From Paratinospora sagittata (Eukaryota; Streptophyta; Magnoliopsida; Ranunculales; Menispermaceae): a DNA stretch of 64,000 nt. Under the pieces are notes generated by a model that made no database searches, was not told where the DNA came from, and was given only the letters and a program-made list of their open reading frames with translations. Within the stretch, counting starts at the first letter, position 1. Every line of letters starts with the position of its first letter. A program made the translations under genes and the position numbers. The stretch spans positions 26,636,286 to 26,700,285 of the forward strand of contig CM069603.1 in the NCBI GenBank assembly GCA_035771175.1. Direction: 5' to 3'. Shown here piece by piece: positions 52,295 to 64,000 of the stretch.

Positions 52295-55200
52295 ATAAAT
52301 TGGCTCTCGCTTAATATTTTTAACAAAAAAAAATCTTACCAACTTTTCAAGAAACTAATCTCATCTTCTGACACTATATATCGCTTTTCATTCAGTCACC
52401 TCTAAAGTGTAAATTACTCTATTGATTTTTAGCTTCTTTTCACGATTTTTGGGCTAATGTTCTTCGTGTAAATTACTCAATTGATTTTCATCTTCTTTTA
52501 ACGATTTTTAGGCCAATGTTCATCTTTTTCTTCTGCCTGCAGGGTTCTAGTATACAATTCGGACTCCTAAAAACTCTGTTCCTAGGCTATTTAGATTGTC
52601 AATCTCTCTTTTCTCCCAACTTTTTAATTTTTAAATCCTCCAATATCCCCTCAATAATTATTCCTTTCTCTCTATTCTCACTTTCCCTTTTCCTCAGCTC
52701 ATTCTTCTTCGCCCTTTCTATTTCTCTCTCTTCAATTAATACGCCCTTACCCAGTCTTGTTTGCCCCTGCAGCGTCCCGAACGATCTACATAACTTGGGT
52801 TGCCGACCCTCCATGATTGTGTCCCGAATGCACCAGTGCCCTCTCCTTCCTTGGACCTCTTAATCCCAACTTCCAAGTTCCAACCTTTCTCTTATATAAA
52901 TTGGCTCTCGCTTAATATTTTTAACAAAATAAAATCTTAGCAACTTTTCAAGAAACTAATCTCATCTCCTGACACTATATATCGCTTATCATTCAGTCAT
53001 CTCTAAAGTGTAAATTACTCTGTTGATTTTCAGCTTCTTTTCACGATTTTTCGGCTAATGTTCTTTGTGTAAATTACTCAATTGATTTTCATCTTCTTTT
53101 CACGGTTTTTGGGCCAATGTTCTTCTTTTTCTTCTGCCTGCAGGGTTCCAGTATACAATTCGGACTCCTAAAAACTCTGTTCCTAAACTATTTAGATTGT
53201 TAATCTCTATTTTCTCCCATATAATAACCGACTCCTAAAAACTCTGTTCCTAGGCTATTTAGATTGTCAATCTCTATTTTCTCTCAACTTTTTAATTTTT
53301 AAATCCTCCAATATCCCCTCAATAATTATTCCTTTCTCTCTATTCTCACTTTCCCTTTTCCTCAGCTCATTCTTCTTCGCCCTTTCTATTTCTCTCTCTT
53401 CAATTAATACGCCCTTACCCAGTCATGTTTGCCCCTGCAGCGTCCCGAACGATCTACATAACTTGGGTTGCCGACCCTCCATGATTGTGTCCCGAATGCA
53501 CCAGTGCCCTCTCCTTCCTTGGACCTCTTAATCCCAACTTCCAAGTTCCAACCTTTCTCTTATATAAATTGGCTCTCGCTTAATATTTTTAACAAAATAA
53601 AATCTTAGCAACTTTTCAAGAAACTAATCTCATCTCCTGACACTATATATCGCTTATCATTCAGTCATCTCTAAAGTGTAAATTACTCTGTTGATTTTCA
53701 GCTTCTTTTCACGATTTTTCGGCTAATGTTCTTTGTGTAAATTACTCAATTGATTTTCATCTTCTTTTCACGGTTTTTGGGCCAATGTTCTTCTTTTTCT
53801 TCTGCCTGCAGGGTTCCAGTATACAATTCGGACTCCTAAAAACTCTGTTCCTAAACTATTTAGATTGTTAATCTCTATTTTCTCCCATATAATAACCGAC
53901 TCCTAAAAACTCTGTTCCTAGGCTATTTAGATTGTCAATCTCTATTTTCTCTCAACTTTTTAATTTTTAAATCCTCCAATATCCCCTCAATAATTATTCC
54001 TTTCTCTCTATTCTCACTTTCCCTTTTCCTCAGCTCATTCTTCTTCGCCCTTTCTATTTCTCTCTCTTCAATTAATACGCCCTTACCCAGTCTTGTTTGC
54101 CCCTGCAGCGTCCCGAACGATCTACATAACTTGGGTTGCCGACCCTCCATGATTGTGTCCCGAATGCACCAGTGCCCTCTCCTTCCTTGGACCTATTAAT
54201 CCCAACTTCCAAGTTCCAACCTTTCTCTTATATAAATTGGCTCTCGCTTAATATTTCTAACAAAAAAAAATCTTAGCAACTTTTCAACAAACTAATCTCA
54301 TCTTCTGACACTATATATCGCTTTTCATTCAGTCATCTCTAAAGTGTAAATTACTCTATTGATTTTCAGCTTCGTTTAACTATTTTTGGGCTAATGTTCT
54401 TTGCGTAAATTACTCAATTGATTTTCATCTTCTTTTCACGATTTTTGGGCCAATGTTCTTCTTTTCTTCTGCCTGCAGGGTTCCTGTATACAATTCCGCC
54501 TCCTAAAAACTCTGTTCCTAAGCTATTTAGATTTTTAATCTCTCTTTTCTCCCGTACAATAACATACTCCTAAAACCATTGTTCCTAAGTTATTTAGATT
54601 GTTAGTCTCTCTTTTCTCCCAACTTTTTAATTTTAAAATCCTCCAATATCCCCTCAATAATTATTCATTTCTCTCTTTTCTCTCTTTCCTTTATCCTCAG
54701 CTCATTCTTCTTCCCCCTTTCTATTTCTCTCTCTTCAATTATTACGCCCTTACCCAGTCTTGTTTGCCCCTGCAGCGTCCCGAACGATCTACGTAAGTTG
54801 TGTTGCCGACCCTCCATGATTGTGTCCCGAATGCACCAGTGCCCTCTCCTTCCTTGGACCTCTTAATCCCAACTTCCAAGTTCCAACCTTTCTCTTATAT
54901 AAATTGGCTCTCGCTTAATATTTTTAACAAAAAAAAATCTTAGCAACTTTTCAAGAAACTAATCTCATCTTCTGACACTATATATCGCTTTTCATTCAGT
55001 CACCTCTAAAACGTAAATTACTCTATTGATTTTTAGCTTCTTTTCACGATTTTTGGGCTAATGTTCTTCGTGTAAATTACTCAATTGATTTTCATCTTCT
55101 TTTCACGATTTTTAGGCCAATGTTCATCTTTTTCTTCTGCCTGCAGGGTTCTAGTATACAATTCAGACTCCTAAAAACTCTGTTCCTAAACTATTTAGAT

Positions 55201-56920
55201 TGTTAATCTCTCTTTTCTCCCTGTACAATAACATACTCCTAAAAACATTGTTCCTAAGCTATTTAGATTGTTAATCTCTCTTTTCTCCCAACTTTTAATT
55301 TTTAAATCCTTCAATATCCCCTCAATAATTATTCCTTTCTCTCTTTTCTCTCTTTCCCTTTTCCTCAGCTCATTCTTCTTCGCCCTTTCTATTTCTCTCT
55401 CTTCAATTATTACGCCCTTACCCAGTCTTGTTTGCCCCTGCAGCGTCCCGAACGATCTACATAAGTTGTGTTGCCGACCCTCCATGGTTGTGTCCCGAAT
55501 GCACCAGTGCCCTATCCTTCCTTGGACCTCTTAATCCCAACTTCCAAGTTTCAACCTTTCTCTTATATAAATTGGCTCTCGCTTAATATTTTTAACAAAA
55601 TAAAATCTTAGCAACTTTTCAAGAAACTAATCTCATCTCCTGACACTATATATCGCTTATCATTCAGTCATCTCTAAAGTGTAAATTACTCTGTTGATTT
55701 TCAGCTTCTTTTCACGATTTTTCGGCTAATGTTCTTTGTGTAAATTACTCAATTGATTTTCATCTTCTTTTCACGGTTTTTGGGCCAATGTTCTTCTTTT
55801 TCTTCTGCCTGCAGGGTTCCAGTATACAATTCGGACTCCTAAAAACTCTGTTCCTAAACTATTTAGATTGTTAATCTCTATTTTCTCCCACATAATAACC
55901 GACTCCTAAAAACTCTGTTCCTAGGCTATTTAGATTGTCAATCTCTATTTTCTCCCAACTTTTTAATTTTTAAATCCTCCAATATCCCCTCAATAATTAT
56001 TCCTTTCTCTCTATTCTCACTTTCCCTTTTTCTCAGCTCATTCTTCTTCGCCCTTTCTATTTCTCTCTCTTCAATTAATACGCCCTTGCCCAGTCTTGTT
56101 TGCCCCTGCAGCGTCCCGAACGATCTACATAACTTGTGTTGCCGACCCTCCATGATTGTGTCCCGAATGCACCAGTGCCCTCTCCTTCCTTGGACCTCTT
56201 AATCCCAACTTCCAAGTTCCAACCTTTCTCTTATATAAATTGGCTCTCGCTTCATCTTTTTAACAAAAAAAAATCTTAGCAACTTTTCAACAAACTAATC
56301 TCATCTTCTGACACTATATATCGCTTTTCATTCAGTCATCTCTAAAGTGTAAATTACTCTATTGATTTTCAGCTTCGTTTAACTATTTTTGGGCTAATGT
56401 TCTTTGCGTAAATTACTCAATTGATTTTCATCTTCTTTTCACGATTTTTGGGCCAATGTTCTTCTTTTTCTTCTGCCTGCAGGGTTTCTTCTGCCTGCAG
56501 GGTTCTAGTATACAATTCAGACTCCTAAAAACTCTGTTCCTAAACTATTTAGATTGTTAATCTCTCTTTTCTCCCTGTACAATAACATACTCCTAAAACC
56601 ACTGTTCCTAAGTTATTTAGATTGTTAGTCTCTCTTTTCTCCCAACTTTTTAATTTTAAAATCCTCCAATATCCCCTCAATAATTATTCCTTTCTCTCTT
56701 TTCTCTCTTTCCCTTTTCCTCAGCTCATTCTTCTTCCCCCTTTCTATTTCTCTCTCTTCAATTATTACGCCCTTACCCAGTCTTGTTTGCCCCTGCAGCG
56801 TCCCGAACGATCTACAAAAGTTTTGTTGCCGACCCTCCATGATTGTGTCCCGAATGCACCAGTGCCCTCTCCTTCCTTAGACCTCTTAATCCCAACTTCC
56901 AAGTTCCAACCTTTCTCTTA
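52295..56920 (+). repeat. Seven units, mostly 668 bp, with a local monomer duplication
   Basis: Anchors at 52294 (601 bp), 52895, 53563, 54231, 54898, 55566 and 56234 (687 bp). Units 52895 and 53563 are near-identical: AACAAAATAAAATC leader, CATCTCCTGAC, CTCTGTTGATT, ATATAATAACCGA linker and AACTTGGGTTGCC. The order of classes at 54231-56233 resembles that at 60862-62865. Confidence 0.85.
56468..56503 (+). repeat. 18-bp tandem duplication at the first CTGCAG
   Basis: TTCTTCTGCCTGCAGGGT occurs twice in a row (56468-56485 and 56486-56503), putting two CTGCAG sites 18 bp apart (56477 and 56495). Left of it the unit matches the CGTTTAAC, TTTGCGTAAATT class; right of it the sequence has GGTTCTAGTATACAATTCAG and the CCCTGTACAATAACATAC linker of another class. 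With one extra base in that linker it accounts for the 687-bp spacing. It looks like an out-of-register exchange junction. Confidence 0.88.
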
Positions 56921-58924
56921 TATAAATTGGCTCTCGCTTAATATTTTTAACAAAAAAAAATTTTACCAACTTTTCAAGAAACTAATCTCATCTTCTGACA
57001 CTATATATCGCTTATCATTCAGTCACCTCTAAAGCGTAAATTACTCTATTGATTTTTAGCTTCTTTTCACGATTTTTGGGCTAATGCTCTTTGTGTAAAT
57101 TACTCAATTGATTTTCATCTTCTTTTCATGGTTTCTAGGCCAATGTTCTTCTTTTTCTTCTTCCTACCGGGTTCCAGTATACAATTCGAACTCCCAAAAA
57201 CTCTGTTCCTAAACTATTTAGATTGTTAATCTCTCTTTCCTCACTTATAATAACGGACTCCAAAAAACTCTGTTCCCAAGCTATTTAGATTGTTAATCTC
57301 TCTTTTCTCCCAACTTTTTAATTTTTAAAAACTCCAATATCCCCTCAATAATTATTCATTTCTCTCTTTTCTCTCTTTCCCTTTTCCTCAGCTCATTCTT
57401 CTTCCCCCTTTCTATTTCTCTCTCTTCAATTATTACGCCCTTACCCAGTCTTGTTTGCCCCTGCAGCGTCCCGAACGATCTACAAAAGTTTTGTTGCCGA
57501 CCCTCCATGATTGTGTCCCGAATGCACCAGTGCCCTCTCCTTCCTTAGACCTCTTAATCCCAACTTCCAAGTTCCAACCTTTCTCTTATATAAATTGGCT
57601 CTCGCTTAATATTTTTAACAAAAAAAAATTTTACCAACTTTTCAAGAAACTAATCTCATCTTCTGACACTATATATCGCTTATCATTCAGTCACCTCTAA
57701 AGCGTAAATTACTCTATTGATTTTTAGCTTCTTTTCACGATTTTTGGGCTAATGCTCTTTGTGTAAATTACTCAATTGATTTTCATCTTCTTTTCATGGT
57801 TTCTAGGCCAATGTTCTTCTTTTTCTTCTTCCTACCGGGTTCCAGTATACAATTCGAACTCCCAAAAACTCTGTTCCTAAACTATTTAGATTGTTAATCT
57901 CTCTTTCCTCACTTATAATAACGGACTCCAAAAAACTCTGTTCCCAAGCTATTTAGATTGTTAATCTCTCTTTTCTCCCAACTTTTTAATTTTTAAAAAC
58001 TCCAATATCCCCTCAATAATTATTCATTTCTCTCTTTTCTCTCTTTCCTTTATCCTCAGCTCATTCTTCTTCCCCCTTTCTATTTCTCTCTCTTCAATTA
58101 TTACGCCCTTACCCAGTCTTGTTTGCCCCTGCAGCGTCCCGAACGATCTACAAAAGTTTTGTTGCCGACCCTCCATGATTGTGTCCCGAATGCACCAGTG
58201 CCCTCTCCTTCCTTGGACCTCTTAATCCCAACTTCCAAGTTCCAACCTTTCTCTTATATAAATTGGCTCTCGCTTAATATTTTTAACAAAAAAAAATCTT
58301 ACCAACTTTTCAAGAAACTAATCTCATCTTCTGACACTATATATCGCTTTTCATTCAGTCACCTCTAAAGCGTAAATTACTCTATTGATTTTTAGCTTCT
58401 TTTCACGATTTTTGGGCTAATGCTCTTTGTGTAAATTACTCAATTGATTTTCATCTTCTTTTCATGGTTTCTAGGCCAATGTTCTTCTTTTTCTTCTTCC
58501 TACCGGGTTCCAGTATACAATTCGAACTCCCAAAAACTCTGTTCCTAAACTATTTAGATTGTTAATCTCTCTTTCCTCACTTATAATAACGGACTCCAAA
58601 AAACTCTGTTCCCAAGCTATTTAGATTGTTAATCTCTCTTTTCTCCCAACTTTTTAATGTTTAAAAACTCCAATATCCCCTCAATAATTATTCATTTCTC
58701 TCTTTTCTCTCTTTCCTTTATCCTCAGCTCATTCTTCTTCCCCCTTTCTATTTCTCTCTCTTCAATTATTACGCCCTTACCCAGTCTTGTTTGCCCCTGC
58801 AGCGTCCCGAACGATCTACATAAGTTGTGTTGCCGACCCTCCATGATTGTGTCCTGAATGCACCAGTGCCCTCTCCTTCCTTGGACCTCTTAATCCCAAC
58901 TTCCAAGTTCCAACCTTTCTCTTA
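56921..58924 (+). repeat. Three near-identical 668-bp monomers
   Basis: Units at 56921, 57589 and 58257 share CACCTCTAAAGCG, ATTTTTAGCTTC, GCTCTTTGTG, CTTCCTACCGGG, CTCCCAAAAACTC, the CACTTATAATAACGGA linker and TTTTTAAAAACTCC. Marks at the unit ends differ slightly: CTACAAAAGTTTTG precedes the units at 57589 and 58257 but CTACATAAGTTGTG ends the third. This is amplification one unit at a time, unlike the multi-unit repeats elsewhere. Confidence 0.9.
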
Positions 58925-61900
58925 TATAAATTGGCTCTCGCTTAATATTTTTAACAAAAAAAAATCTTACCAACTTTTCAAGAAACTAATCTCATCTTCT
59001 GACACTATATATCGCTTTTCATTCAGTCACCTCTAAAGCGTAAATTACTCTATTGATTTTTAGCTTCTTTTCACGATTTTTGGGCTAATGTTCTTCGTGT
59101 AAATTACTCAATTGATTTTCATCTTCTTTTCACGATTTTTAGGCCAATGTTCATCTTTTTCTTCTGCCTGCAGGGTTCTAGTATACAATTCGGACTCCTA
59201 AAAACTCTGTTCCTAGGCTATTTAGATTGTCAATCTCTCTTTTCTCCCAACTTTTTAATTCTTAAATCCTCCAATATCCCCTCAATAATTATTCCTTTCT
59301 CTCTATTCTCACTTTCCCTTTTCCTCAGCTCATTCTTCATCGCCCTTTCTATTTCTCTCTCTTCAATTAATACGCCCTTACCCAGTCTTGTTTGCCCCTG
59401 CAGCGTCCCGAACGATCTACATAACTTGGGTTGCCGACCCTCCATGATTGTGTCCCGAATGCACCAGTGCCCTCTCCTTCCTTGGACCTCTTAATCCCAA
59501 CTTCCAAGTTCCAACCTTTCTCTTATATAAATTGGCTCTCGCTTAATATTTTTAACAAAAAAAAATCTTAGCAACTTTTCAAGAAACTAATCTCATCTTC
59601 TGACACTATATATCGTTTTTCATTCAGTCATCTCTAAAGTGTAAATTACTCTATTGATTTTCAGCTTCTTTTCACGATTTTTGGGCTAATGCTCTTTGTG
59701 TAAATTACTCAATTGATTTTCATCTTCTTTTCATGGTTTCTAGGCCAATGTTCTTCTTTTTCTTCTTCCTACCGGGTTCCAGTATACAATTCGAACTCCC
59801 AAAAACTCTGTTCCTAAACTATTTAGATTGTTAATCTCTCTTTCCTCACTTATTATAACGGACTCCAAAAAACTTTGTTCCCAAGCTATTTAGATTGTTA
59901 ATCTCTCTTTTCTCCCAACTTTTTAATTTTTAAAAACTCCAATATCCCCTCAATAATTCTTCATTTCTCTCTTTTCTCTATTTCCTTTATCCTCAGCTCA
60001 TTCTTCTTCCCCCTTTCTATTTCTCTCTCTTCAATTATTACGCCCTTACCCAGTCTTGTTTGCCCCTGCAGCGTCCCGAACGATCTACATAAGTTGTGTT
60101 GCCGACCCTCCATGATTGTGTCCCGAATGCACCAGTGCCCTCTCCTTCCTTGGACCTCTTAATCCCAACTTCCAAGTTCCAACCTTTCTCTTATATAAAT
60201 TGGCTCTCGCTTAATATTTTTAACAAAATAAAATCTTAGCAACTTTTTAAGAAACTAATCTCATCTCCTGACACTATATATCGCTTATCATTCAGTCATC
60301 TCTAAAGTGTAAATTACTCTGTTGATTTTCAGCTTATTTTCACGATTTTTCGGCTAATGTTCTTTGTGTAAATTACTCAATTGATTTTCATCTTCTTTTC
60401 ACGGTTTTTGGGCCAATGTTCTTCTTTTTCTTCTGCCTGCAGGGTTCCAGTATACAATTCGGACTCCTAAAAACTCTGTTCCTAAACTATTTAGATTGTT
60501 AATCTCTATTTTCTCCCATATAATAACCGACTCCTAAAAACTCTGTTCCTAGGCTATTTAGATTGTCAATCTCTCTTTTCTCCCAACTTTTTAATTTTTA
60601 AATCCTCCAATATCCCCTCAATAATTATTCCTTTCTCTCTATTCTCACTTTCCCTTTTCCTCAGCTCATTCTTCTTCGCCCTTTCTATTTCTCTCTCTTC
60701 AATTAATACGCCCTTACCCAGTCTTGTTTGCCCCTGCAGCGTCCCGAACGATCTACATAACATGGGTTGCCGACCCTCCATGATTGTGTCCCGAATGCAC
60801 CAGTGCCCTCTCCTTCCTTGGACCTCTTAATCCCAACTTCCAAGTTCCAACCTTTCTCTTATATAAATTTGCTCTCGCTTCATCTTTTTAACAAAAAAAA
60901 ATCTTAGCAACTTTTTAACAAACTAATCTCATCTTCTGACACTATATATCGCTTTTCATTCAGTCATCTCTAAAGTGTAAATTACTCTATTGATTTTCAG
61001 CTTCGTTTAACTAGTTTTGGGATAATGTTCTTTGCGTAAATTACTCAATTGATTTTCATCTTCTTTTCACGATTTTTGGGCCAATGTTCTTCTTTTTCTT
61101 CTGCCTGCAGGGTTCCAGTAAACAATTCGGACTCCTAAAAACTCTGTTCCTAAGCTATTTAGATTGTTAATCTCTCTTTTCTCCCGTACAATAACATACT
61201 CCTAAAACCACTGTTCCTAAGTTATTTAGATTGTTAATCTCTCTTTTCTCCCAACTTTTTAATTTTAAAATCCTCCAATATCCCCTCAATAATTATTCCT
61301 TTCACTCTTTTCTTTCTTTCCCTTTTCCTCAGCTCGTTCTTCTTCCCCCTTTCTATTTCTCTCTCTTCAATTGTTACGCCCTTACCCAGTCTTGTTTGCC
61401 CCTGCAGCGTCCCAAACGATCTACAAAAGTTTTGTTGCCGACCCTCCATGATTGTGTCCCGAATGCACCAGTGCCCTCTCCTTCCTTGGACCTCTTAATC
61501 CCAACTTCCAAGTTCCAACCTTTCTCTTAAATAAATTGGCTCTCGCTTAATATTTTTAACAAAAAAAAATCTTACCAACTTTTCAAGAAACTAATCTCAT
61601 CTTCTGACACTATATATCGCTTTTCATTCAGTCACCTCTAAAGCGTAAATTACTCTATTGATTTTTAGCTTCTTTTCACGATTTTTGGGCTAATGTTCTT
61701 CGTGTAAATTACTCAATTGATTTTCATCTTCTTTTCACGATTATTAGGCCAATGTTCATCTTTTTCTTCTGCCTGCGGGGTTCTAGTATACAATTCGGAC
61801 TCCTAAAAACTCTGTTCCTAAACTATTTAGATTGTTAATCTCTCTTTTCTCCCTGTACAATAACATACTCCGAAAAACACTGTTCCTAAGCTATTTAGAT

Positions 61901-64000
61901 TGTTAATCTCTCTTTTCTCCCAACTTTTAATTTTTAAATCCTTCAATATCCCCTCAATAATTATTCCTTTCTCTCTTTTCTCTCTTTCCCTTTTCCTCAG
62001 CTCATTCTTCTTCGCCCTTTCTATTTCTCTCTCTTCAATTATTACGCCCTTACCCAGTCTTGTTTGCCCCTGCAGCGTCCCGAACGATCTACATAACATG
62101 GGTTGCCGACCCTCCATGATTGTGTCCCGAATGCACCAGTGCCCTCTCCTTCCTTGGACCTCTTAATCCCAACTTCCAAGTTCCAACCTTTCTCTTATAT
62201 AAATTGGCTCTCGCTTAATATTTTTAACAAAAAAAAATCTTAGCAACTTTTCAAGAAACTAATCTCATCTTCTGACACTATATATCGTTTTTCATTCAGT
62301 CATCTCTAAAGTGTAAATTACTCTATTGATTTTCAGCTTCTTTTCACGATTTTTGGGCTAATGCTCTTTGTGTAAATTACTCAATTGATTTTCATCTTCT
62401 TTTCATGGTTTCTAGGCCAATGTTCTTCTTTTTCTTCTTCCTACCGGGTTCCAGTATACAATTCGAACTCCCAAAAACTCTGTTCCTAAACTATTTAGAT
62501 TGTTAATCTCTCTTTCCTCACTTAATATAACGGACTCCAAAAAACTCTGTTCCCAAGCTATTTAGATTGTTAATCTCTCTTTTCTCCCAACTTTTTAATT
62601 TTTAAAAACTCCAATATCCCCTCAATAATTCTTCATTTCTCTCTTTTCTCTCTTTCCTTTATCCTCAGCTCATTCTTCTTCCCCCTTTCTATTTCTCTCT
62701 CTTCAATTATTTCGCCCTTACCCAGTCTTGTTTGCCCCTGCAGCGTCCCGAACGATCTACATAAGTTGTGTTGCCGACCCTCCATGATTGTGTCCCGAAT
62801 GCACCAGTGCCCTCTCCTTCCTTGGACCTCTTAATCCCAACTTCCAAGTTCCAACCTTTCTCTTATATAAATTGGCTCTCGCTTAATATTTTTAACAAAA
62901 TAAAATCTTAGCAACTTTTCAAGAAACTAATCTCATCTCCTGACACTATATATCGCTTATCATTCAGTCATCTCTAAAGTGTAAATTACTCTGTTGATTT
63001 TCAGCTTCTTTTCACGATTTTTCGGCTAATGTTCTTTGTGTAAATTACTCAATTGATTTTCATCTTCTTTTCACGGTTTTTGGGCCAATGTTCTTCTTTT
63101 TCTTCTGCCTGCAGGGTTCCAGTATACAATTCGGACTCCTAAAAACTCTGTTCCTAAACTATTTAGATTGTTAATCTCTATTTTCTCCCATATAATAACC
63201 GACTCCTAAAAACTCTGTTCCTAGGCTATTTAGATTGTCAATCTCTCTTTTCTCCCAACTTTTTAATTTTTAAATCCTCCAATATCCCCTCAATAATTAT
63301 TCCTTTCTCTCTATTCTCACTTTCCCTTTTCCTCAGCTCATTCTTCTTCGCCCTTTCTATTTCTCTCTCTTCAATTAATACGCCCTTACCCAGTCTTGTT
63401 TGCCCCTGCAGCGTCCCGAACGATCTACATAACATGGGTTGCCGACCCTCCATGATTGTGTCCCGAATGCACCAGTGCCCTCTCCTTCCTTGGACCTCTT
63501 AATCCCAACTTCCATGTTCCAACCTTTCTCTTATATAAATTTGCTCTCGCTTCATCTTTTTAACAAAAAAAAATCTTAGCAACTTTTTAACAAACTAATC
63601 TCATCTTCTGACACTATATATCGCTTTTCATTCAGTCATCTCTAAAGTGTAAATTACTCTATTGATTTTCAGCTTCGTTTAACTAGTTTTGGGATAATGT
63701 TCTTTGCGTAAATTACTCAATTGATTTTCATCTTCTTTTCACGATTTTTGGGCCAATGTTCTTCTTTTTCTTCTGCCTGCAGGGTTCCAGTAAACAATTC
63801 GGACTCCTAAAAACTCTGTTCCTAAGCTATTTAGATTGTTAATCTCTCTTTTCTCCCGTACAATAACATACTCCTAAAACCGCTGTTCCTAAGTTATTTA
63901 GATTGTTAATCTCTCTTTTCTCCCAACTTTTTAATTTTAAAATCCTCCAATATCCCCTCAATAATTATTCCTTTCACTCTTTTCTTTCTTTCCCTTTTCC
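58925..64000 (+). repeat. Tetrameric higher-order repeat, 2605/2672 bp, open at right edge
   Basis: First tetramer 58925-61529 (601+668+668+668); second starts at 61530 (668 each) and is cut by the window end. Units 59526, 60194 and 60862 match 62198, 62866 and 63534 at a shift of 2672 bp. Shared rare marks: ATATAAATTTGCTC, CTAGTTTTGGGATAATG, CCAGTAAACAATTCGG, AACATGGGTTGCC and TTCACTCTTTTCTTTC. The first member differs by one 67-bp subrepeat. The TATA of the unit at 61530 reads TAAATAAA. Confidence 0.9.

Larger units (their letters stand above)
1..64000 (+). repeat. Satellite array of 601/668-bp units, head to tail
   Basis: The whole window is one direct tandem repeat. Anchoring on the TATAAA core gives 98 positions; the 97 spacings sum exactly to 63203 bp. 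Seventy-one are 662-669 bp, 22 are 600-601 bp, and the four exceptions are 617, 735, 541 and 687 bp. No inverted unit and no unique insert was seen, and neither array edge is in the window. The plus strand is strongly T/C-rich and poor in G throughout. No stretch longer than 300 bp is anything other than repeat. Family name unknown to me. That this is a tandem array is certain; the true copy number depends on the assembly. Confidence 0.98.

Noticed and set aside
1..64000. CRISPR array
   Set aside because: Repeats are 600 bp or more with no short repeat-spacer pattern and no cas genes.
1..64000. Ribosomal DNA intergenic spacer
   Set aside because: No rRNA gene in 64 kb, and the TATATAAATTGG context does not fit the plant RNA polymerase I start TATATA(A/G)GGGG.
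1..64000. tRNA, 5S or other RNA polymerase III genes
   Set aside because: GGTTCCAGTATAC near the first CTGCAG recalls a B box but lacks the GTTCRANNC core, and no A box or cloverleaf was seen.
1..64000. Tandem LTRs of a retrotransposon
   Set aside because: A TATA inside a 600-bp unit suggests an LTR, but I found no convincing TG...CA ends, primer-binding site, polypurine tract next to a boundary, or coding remnant. Origin from an LTR stays possible.

Overview
The window is one uninterrupted tandem-repeat (satellite) array. No gene, RNA gene, transposon body or unique sequence was found. All units point the same way and the array runs off both ends. Using the TATAAA core that occurs once per unit as an anchor, I placed 98 anchors, the first at 331 and the last at 63534. 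The 97 spacings fall into two main classes: 71 of 662-669 bp (mostly 668) and 22 of 600-601 bp. Four spacings are odd: 617, 735, 541 and 687 bp.

Reading from its TATA, each unit holds: a TATATAAA box with a CA about 31 nt downstream and an A-rich leader; two 59-bp direct subrepeats; a first CTGCAG; one, two or three copies of a 67-bp subrepeat; a long pyrimidine tract with a mirror repeat; a second CTGCAG; two GTCCCGAA motifs 47 bp apart in the only CpG-bearing part; then the next TATA. The 601/668 difference is the gain or loss of one 67-bp subrepeat, the 735-bp unit has three, and the 541-bp unit has lost one 59-bp subrepeat.

Layout: 1-2939 is a near-identical dimer repeat (1269 bp). About 3470-16360 is a four-class order (A-B-C-D, 2605 bp, with a three-class 1937-bp form and insertions). 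16361-20300 is transitional. 20301-24300 is a dimer (about 1336 bp). 24301-37404 is more heterogeneous and contains most of the scars (deletions, a 601-bp twin, the triple subrepeat). 37405-46412 is a trimer repeat of 1936 bp. 46413-56920 is mixed. 56921-58924 is three nearly identical 668-bp monomers. 58925-64000 is a tetramer repeat (2605/2672 bp).

The organism is a eukaryote with large satellite blocks. A plant nuclear genome is my best guess, from the TATATAAA plus A-rich leader and the CTAAT and pyrimidine-YAG intron-like pieces, but nothing in the window proves it and I do not recognise the satellite family. Many short open frames recur in step with the repeat. I judge them by-products of a purine/pyrimidine-skewed sequence copied about 98 times, so I annotate no coding gene. 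The point of most interest is that a satellite of this size carries a well-kept promoter-like element in almost every unit, together with a clear record of how the array amplifies, converts and loses subrepeats.
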